Shown piece by piece: positions 60,724 through 64,000 of a stretch of DNA of 64,000 bases. The notes beneath the pieces are model-generated. The model saw nothing but the letters and a program-made list of their open reading frames with translations. It was not told where the DNA came from and searched no databases. This DNA is from Pigmentiphaga daeguensis (lineage in GTDB: Bacteria > Pseudomonadota > Gammaproteobacteria > Burkholderiales > Burkholderiaceae_B), in NCBI RefSeq assembly GCF_039523035.1, contig NZ_BAAAEN010000014.1, positions 92,981-156,980 of the forward strand, read 5' to 3'. How positions within the stretch are numbered: the stretch's first letter is position 1; every line of letters starts with the position of its first letter. The position numbers were made by a program, and so were the translations under genes.

Positions 60724-62349
60724 TCAGGCGAAAGCGGAATCGCCCACCCTGGTCTGGAACACCTGTCCCCCGTGCTCGCGCAGGGCATGGAACTGCACGT
60801 TGGGATAGAGCTCCTGCGCCACCCGCAGCTGCGCCGACGATCCGATCAGGAAAGCGGGCGCCTCGACTACATCGTAGGCGATGTGCTGCATGTTGGCGTC
60901 CATGAACTTCTTCAGGTCCTTGGGGTTCTCGGCCGTGATCCAGCGCGCCATCGAATAGCGCGCCGGCAGCATGCGCGCGGCCACGCCGTATTCGGTCTTG
61001 AGCCGATGCGCCACGACCTCGAACTGCAGCTGGCCGACGGCCCCCAGCAGCAACGGGCCTCCGGCCACCGGCCTGAACACCTGGATGGCGCCTTCCTCGC
61101 CCAGCTGGGTCAGGCCCGTGCGCAACTGCTTGGTGCGCAGCGGATCGGCCACCTCCACCGCCTGGAACAATTCGGGCGCGAAGAACGGCAGTCCGGTGAA
61201 CTGCAGCGCCTCGCCTTCGGTCAGCACGTCGCCCAGTTGCAGCACGCCGTGGTTCGGAATGCCGATGACGTCGCCGGCATAGGCCTCGTCCAGCAGCTCG
61301 CGCCGCTGCGACAGGAACGAGACCACGTTGTTGGGCCGCGTTTCCTTGCCGGTGCGGCAGACCTTCAGCCGCATGCCGCGCTCGAAACGGCCCGAACAGA
61401 CGCGCACGAAAGCCACGCGGTCGCGATGGGCCGGATCCATGTTGGCCTGCACCTTGAAGACCACGCCGGTGAATTTCGGTTCATCGGGCTGGACCTCGCG
61501 CTGCAGCGCATGGCGCGGACCGGGCGCGGGCGCCTGCTCGACCAGCGCGTCCAACACTTCCTGCACGCCGAAATTGTTGATGGCCGAGCCGAAGAACACG
61601 GGCGTCTGCTTGCCGGCCAGGAACTCGGCCTGGTCGAACGGCGGCGCGGCGCCTTCGATCAGGTCGATCTCGCCGCGCGCCTGCTCGAACGCCGCGCCGA
61701 AGCGGCGCGCGATCTCGGGGTTGTCCAGCCCGTCGATGATTTCGTCGTGCTGCTCGCTCAGCCTGTCGCTGCCGGCCTTGAAGACCCGCATCCGATCGCG
61801 CCGGATGTCGAACACGCCGCCGAAGGACTTGCCCATGCCGACCGGCCACGCGAAGGGCACGGCATCCATGCCCAGGTGGGACTCGATCTCGGACAGCAGC
61901 TCCAGCGGCTCGCGCACCTCGCGGTCCATCTTGTTGACGAAGGTGATGATGGGCGTATTGCGTGCCCGGCACACCTGCAACAGCCGGATGGTCTGCGGCT
62001 CGACGCCGTTGGCCGCGTCGATCACCATCAGCGCCGCATCCACGGCCGTCAGCACGCGGTAGGTATCTTCCGAGAAGTCCTGGTGGCCCGGGGTGTCGAG
62101 CAGGTTGATGACGGTATCGCGGTATTCGACCTGCATGACCGAGGACGCCACCGAAATGCCGCGCTGCTTCTCGATCTCCATCCAGTCGGACGAGGCGTGC
62201 CGCGAGGCCTTGCGTGCCTTGACGCTACCGGCGATCTGGATCGCGCCGGCGAACAGCAACAGCTTTTCGGTCAGCGTGGTCTTGCCCGCGTCGGGGTGGG
62301 AAATGATGGCGAAGGTGCGTCGCCGGGCGACTTCGGAGGATATGGTCAT
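60724..62349 (-). CDS. prfC: peptide chain release factor 3
   Basis: This 541-residue translational GTPase frees RF1 and RF2 from the ribosome after termination. G1 (SHPDAGKTTLTE), G2 (QRGISVASSVMQ), G3 (DTPGHQDF) and G4 (NKMDRE) are intact, followed by domains II and III. The ATG at 62349 gives the conserved start MTISSEVARRRTFAIISHPD and trims a 34-codon upstream extension. Confidence 0.97.
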   Translation of the reverse strand: MTISSEVARRRTFAIISHPDAGKTTLTEKLLLFAGAIQIAGSVKARKASRHASSDWMEIEKQRGISVASSVMQVEYRDTVINLLDTPGHQDFSEDTYRVLTAVDAALMVIDAANGVEPQTIRLLQVCRARNTPIITFVNKMDREVREPLELLSEIESHLGMDAVPFAWPVGMGKSFGGVFDIRRDRMRVFKAGSDRLSEQHDEIIDGLDNPEIARRFGAAFEQARGEIDLIEGAAPPFDQAEFLAGKQTPVFFGSAINNFGVQEVLDALVEQAPAPGPRHALQREVQPDEPKFTGVVFKVQANMDPAHRDRVAFVRVCSGRFERGMRLKVCRTGKETRPNNVVSFLSQRRELLDEAYAGDVIGIPNHGVLQLGDVLTEGEALQFTGLPFFAPELFQAVEVADPLRTKQLRTGLTQLGEEGAIQVFRPVAGGPLLLGAVGQLQFEVVAHRLKTEYGVAARMLPARYSMARWITAENPKDLKKFMDANMQHIAYDVVEAPAFLIGSSAQLRVAQELYPNVQFHALREHGGQVFQTRVGDSAFA

Positions 62350-62533
62350 CGCGCGGAATTTTAACCGGAGACGGGATCGGGCGCTTGATCCGTCCGGCCG
62401 CCACGGCAGCAAGCGCCGTGCCGCGGCGGCTCGGCTCCGCCCACCGCGCATTTAGTCCTATTCAATACTCCAACTTGATTTTAGTCTCAAATGGTATTAA
62501 CCTGGGCTTGCATGCACGACACAGGAAAGCATC

Positions 62534-62938
62534 ATGGCCATTCCTGCTTCCAAGACCCCTGAACTGACCAGCCAGGCCGCCACCGACGCGGCCCTGCGCA
62601 CCTTTTTCCGGATCGCCCAGGCTTGGCAGCTCAATGCCGAAGAGTCGGCCACCCTGCTGGGCGTCCCGCGCTCGACCATGTTCCGCTGGAAGACCGGCCG
62701 CGCGCCTGCGCCGCTGCCGCGCGACACGCTCGAACGCCTGTCGCTGGTCTTCGGCATCTACAAAGCGCTGCAGGTCCTGTTGCCCGTCCCCGAACGCGCC
62801 GACGCCTGGCTGCGCCGCCCCAACGACGCGCCCCTGTTCGGCGGCCGGCCGGCCCTGGAACGCATGCTCACCGGCATGACCAGCGACCTGTACGTGGTGC
62901 GCACCTATCTCGATGCCCAGCGGGGGGGCTGGACATGA
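62534..62938 (+). CDS. Xre/MbcA/ParS-type antitoxin
   Basis: This 134-residue protein has an N-terminal helix-turn-helix (about 20-60: IAQAWQLNAEESATLLGVPRSTMFRWKTG) and a C-terminal toxin-binding (DUF2384) domain with FGIYKALQVLLP and WLRRPNDAPLFGGRPALERML. It neutralises the RES toxin that follows; its stop overlaps the toxin start as ATGA. Such antitoxins also repress their own promoter. Confidence 0.92.
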   Translation: MAIPASKTPELTSQAATDAALRTFFRIAQAWQLNAEESATLLGVPRSTMFRWKTGRAPAPLPRDTLERLSLVFGIYKALQVLLPVPERADAWLRRPNDAPLFGGRPALERMLTGMTSDLYVVRTYLDAQRGGWT

Positions 62939-63621
62939 CGCCTGCCGTTGCCGAGGTGCAATGGACGCCCTGCCACCGGCTCGTCCCCAGCCGCTTTCCG
63001 CCCGCCGGCCTGTACGACCGGGTGGCCGATCCGGCCGACCTGGACGTGGTATTCGCTATCGAGAACCTGACCAATCCGCGCGTGCGCGACGAAGCCGGGA
63101 ACCTGCGCCTGGTCCCGCCGGAAGACCGCATTTCCGGTCCGGGCACCACCCCCATCATGGCGGCCTTCACCCATCTGAATCCGGCCGGCAGTCGCTTCAC
63201 GGACGGCACCTGGGGGGTGTACTACGCCGGGGAAAGCCTGGAAACCGCCGTGGCCGAGACCATGCACCACCGCGCCCGTTTCCTGGCCGCGACGCACGAG
63301 GTCGCCATCGAGATCGACATGCGCCACTACGTGGCCGACCTGGCCGCGCCGCTGCACGACCTGCGCGGCCTGCGGCCGGCCTTGCCCGCCATTTACGATC
63401 CGGACGACTACACGGCCAGCCAGGCGCTGGCCCGCCAGCTCCGGCTGGCGGGCAGCTGGGGCGTAGCCTACGACAGCGTCCGCCGCCCCGGCGGCCAATG
63501 CGCGGCGGTGTTCCGGCCGCGCGGCCTGTCCCGCTGCCGCCAGTCCCAGCACATTGCGTTCGTCTGGGACGGCCACCGCATGAGCGGGTGGTATTCCAAG
63601 TCGGCATTGCGGTCGGTCTGA
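62935..63621 (+). CDS. RES-domain toxin
   Basis: This 228-residue protein has the RES domain: CHRLVPSRFPP near the start, FTDGTWGVYYAGESLETAVAETMHHR (about 91-116) and a late Ser-containing SSG-like segment. Characterised RES toxins degrade NAD+, either by phosphorolysis or hydrolysis, and stop growth. It is coupled to the antitoxin by a four-base overlap. Confidence 0.92.
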   Translation: MTPAVAEVQWTPCHRLVPSRFPPAGLYDRVADPADLDVVFAIENLTNPRVRDEAGNLRLVPPEDRISGPGTTPIMAAFTHLNPAGSRFTDGTWGVYYAGESLETAVAETMHHRARFLAATHEVAIEIDMRHYVADLAAPLHDLRGLRPALPAIYDPDDYTASQALARQLRLAGSWGVAYDSVRRPGGQCAAVFRPRGLSRCRQSQHIAFVWDGHRMSGWYSKSALRSV

Positions 63622-63907
63622 TTTTTCAAGCCTCGTTCCACCGGCCGCCCGGGCTGCCTGCCCCGTGCCCGGCCTTGTGGCTCGCGGGTTTCCTGGCTGC
63701 TACCGCCGGTCCACTGATGGGAATCGATTATTGGCGCAATTTCGATTTTCGAATATGGTTACGTCGAACGCGGGGCGCTGATATCGTCACAATTGGTATC
63801 AAGCGCAGCAGATCGCGGCGTGCGGCCGCAACGCAGTACGGATATCCGCGCCAGGGCACCGTGCCCTGGCGCGCAAGACCTCATTCCTTATCCGGAGGAA
63901 CACGACA
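63622..63907. other. 286-base gap with a strong hairpin
   Basis: No gene is seen. GCGCCAGGGCAC (63848-63859) and GTGCCCTGGCGC (63861-63872) are perfect 12-base arms around one base, 20 bases upstream of the GGAGG of the next gene. An AT-rich stretch at 63722-63800 could hold its promoter. Confidence 0.5.
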
Positions 63908-64000
63908 ATGAAAATACGTTTGTGGGGTTGTGTACTGGGCATGGCGCTGAGCGGCACGGCCGCGGCGCAGACCCCGTTGAAGATCGGTTTCGTGGGCGAG
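63908..64000 (+). CDS. ABC-transporter substrate-binding protein, N-terminus (runs off right edge)
   Basis: The first 31 codons read as a signal peptide (IRLWGCVLGMALSGTAAAQ) followed by TPLKIGFVGE, the opening of type 1 periplasmic binding proteins of the branched-chain amino-acid (LivJ-like) family. GGAGG lies eight bases before the ATG. The remainder is outside the window. Confidence 0.65.
   Translation, partial: MKIRLWGCVLGMALSGTAAAQTPLKIGFVGE

Noticed and set aside
63622..63907. A tRNA gene in the gap after the RES toxin
   Set aside because: No acceptor/T-arm pairing or GTTCGANTC-type T-loop is present; the strong hairpin has a one-base centre.

Overview
The window is a high-GC (roughly two-thirds G+C) chromosomal segment from a betaproteobacterium of the Alcaligenaceae, most likely Bordetella or a close relative. 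The evidence is three tripartite-tricarboxylate (Bug) periplasmic receptors, a complete def/fmt/rsmB/plrS-plrR/trkA-trkH gene run, the neighbouring dprA-smg-topB block, DUF3567 and DUF3717 proteins, and GC-rich intergenic repeats. No rRNA, tRNA, CRISPR array, insertion sequence or prophage was seen.

Layout. 0-2 kb: 5' part of leuA with a possible Leu-codon leader peptide, then an AbrB-PIN toxin-antitoxin pair. 2-9.4 kb: propionyl-CoA synthetase, a LysR/MFS divergent pair, a small heat-shock protein, an FMN reductase, a second LysR, a frame-broken SMR transporter and a GST. 9.4-14.2 kb: a 348-aa protein resembling only the C-terminal part of the pyruvate dehydrogenase E1 subunit, a MarR regulator, a full-length homodimeric-type E1 and a YnfA membrane protein; four copies of one palindrome tie the MarR to both E1-like genes. 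14.2-18 kb: metH. 18-27.5 kb: an IclR-controlled catabolic locus (FAD hydroxy-acid dehydrogenase, fumarase/aspartase-superfamily lyase, Bug receptor, mercaptopyruvate sulfurtransferase, BisC-like molybdoenzyme, and a separate MmgE/PrpD gene sharing the same operator). 27.6-40.1 kb: a glutamate-cysteine-ligase-like enzyme, DUF3567, then a minus-strand run def, fmt, rsmB, DUF4390, plrS, plrR, trkA, trkH and a small CobW-like protein; most fmt-to-stub junctions overlap by one to four bases. 40.4-45.5 kb: dprA, smg, topB and a SET-domain methyltransferase. 45.6-48.7 kb: glycine-zipper protein, DUF3717, Nudix, PanE-like. 48.8-58.4 kb: carboxylate/aromatic-acid catabolic genes (class I hydro-lyase subunits, two Bug receptors, flavin reductase-like, HpcH aldolase, cupin, IclR, amidohydrolase, TetR, cyclase). 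58.5-62.4 kb: bfd and bfr with Fur-like sites, small unknown proteins, prfC. 62.5-64 kb: an Xre-RES toxin-antitoxin pair and the start of an ABC-transporter binding protein.

How it fits together. Much of the window is housekeeping (leucine, methionine, formyl-Met processing, potassium uptake, termination, iron storage). The accessory material is uptake-plus-catabolism cassettes, each with a local regulator and readable palindromic operators. The two loci that look least described are the MarR-linked E1 pair (9.4-13.8 kb) and the IclR-controlled lyase/sulfurtransferase/molybdoenzyme set (18-27.5 kb). A family of about 60-145 bp GC-rich hairpin repeats lies between genes at 39.1-39.6, 42.1, 51.4, 52.1 and 58.8-59.1 kb.
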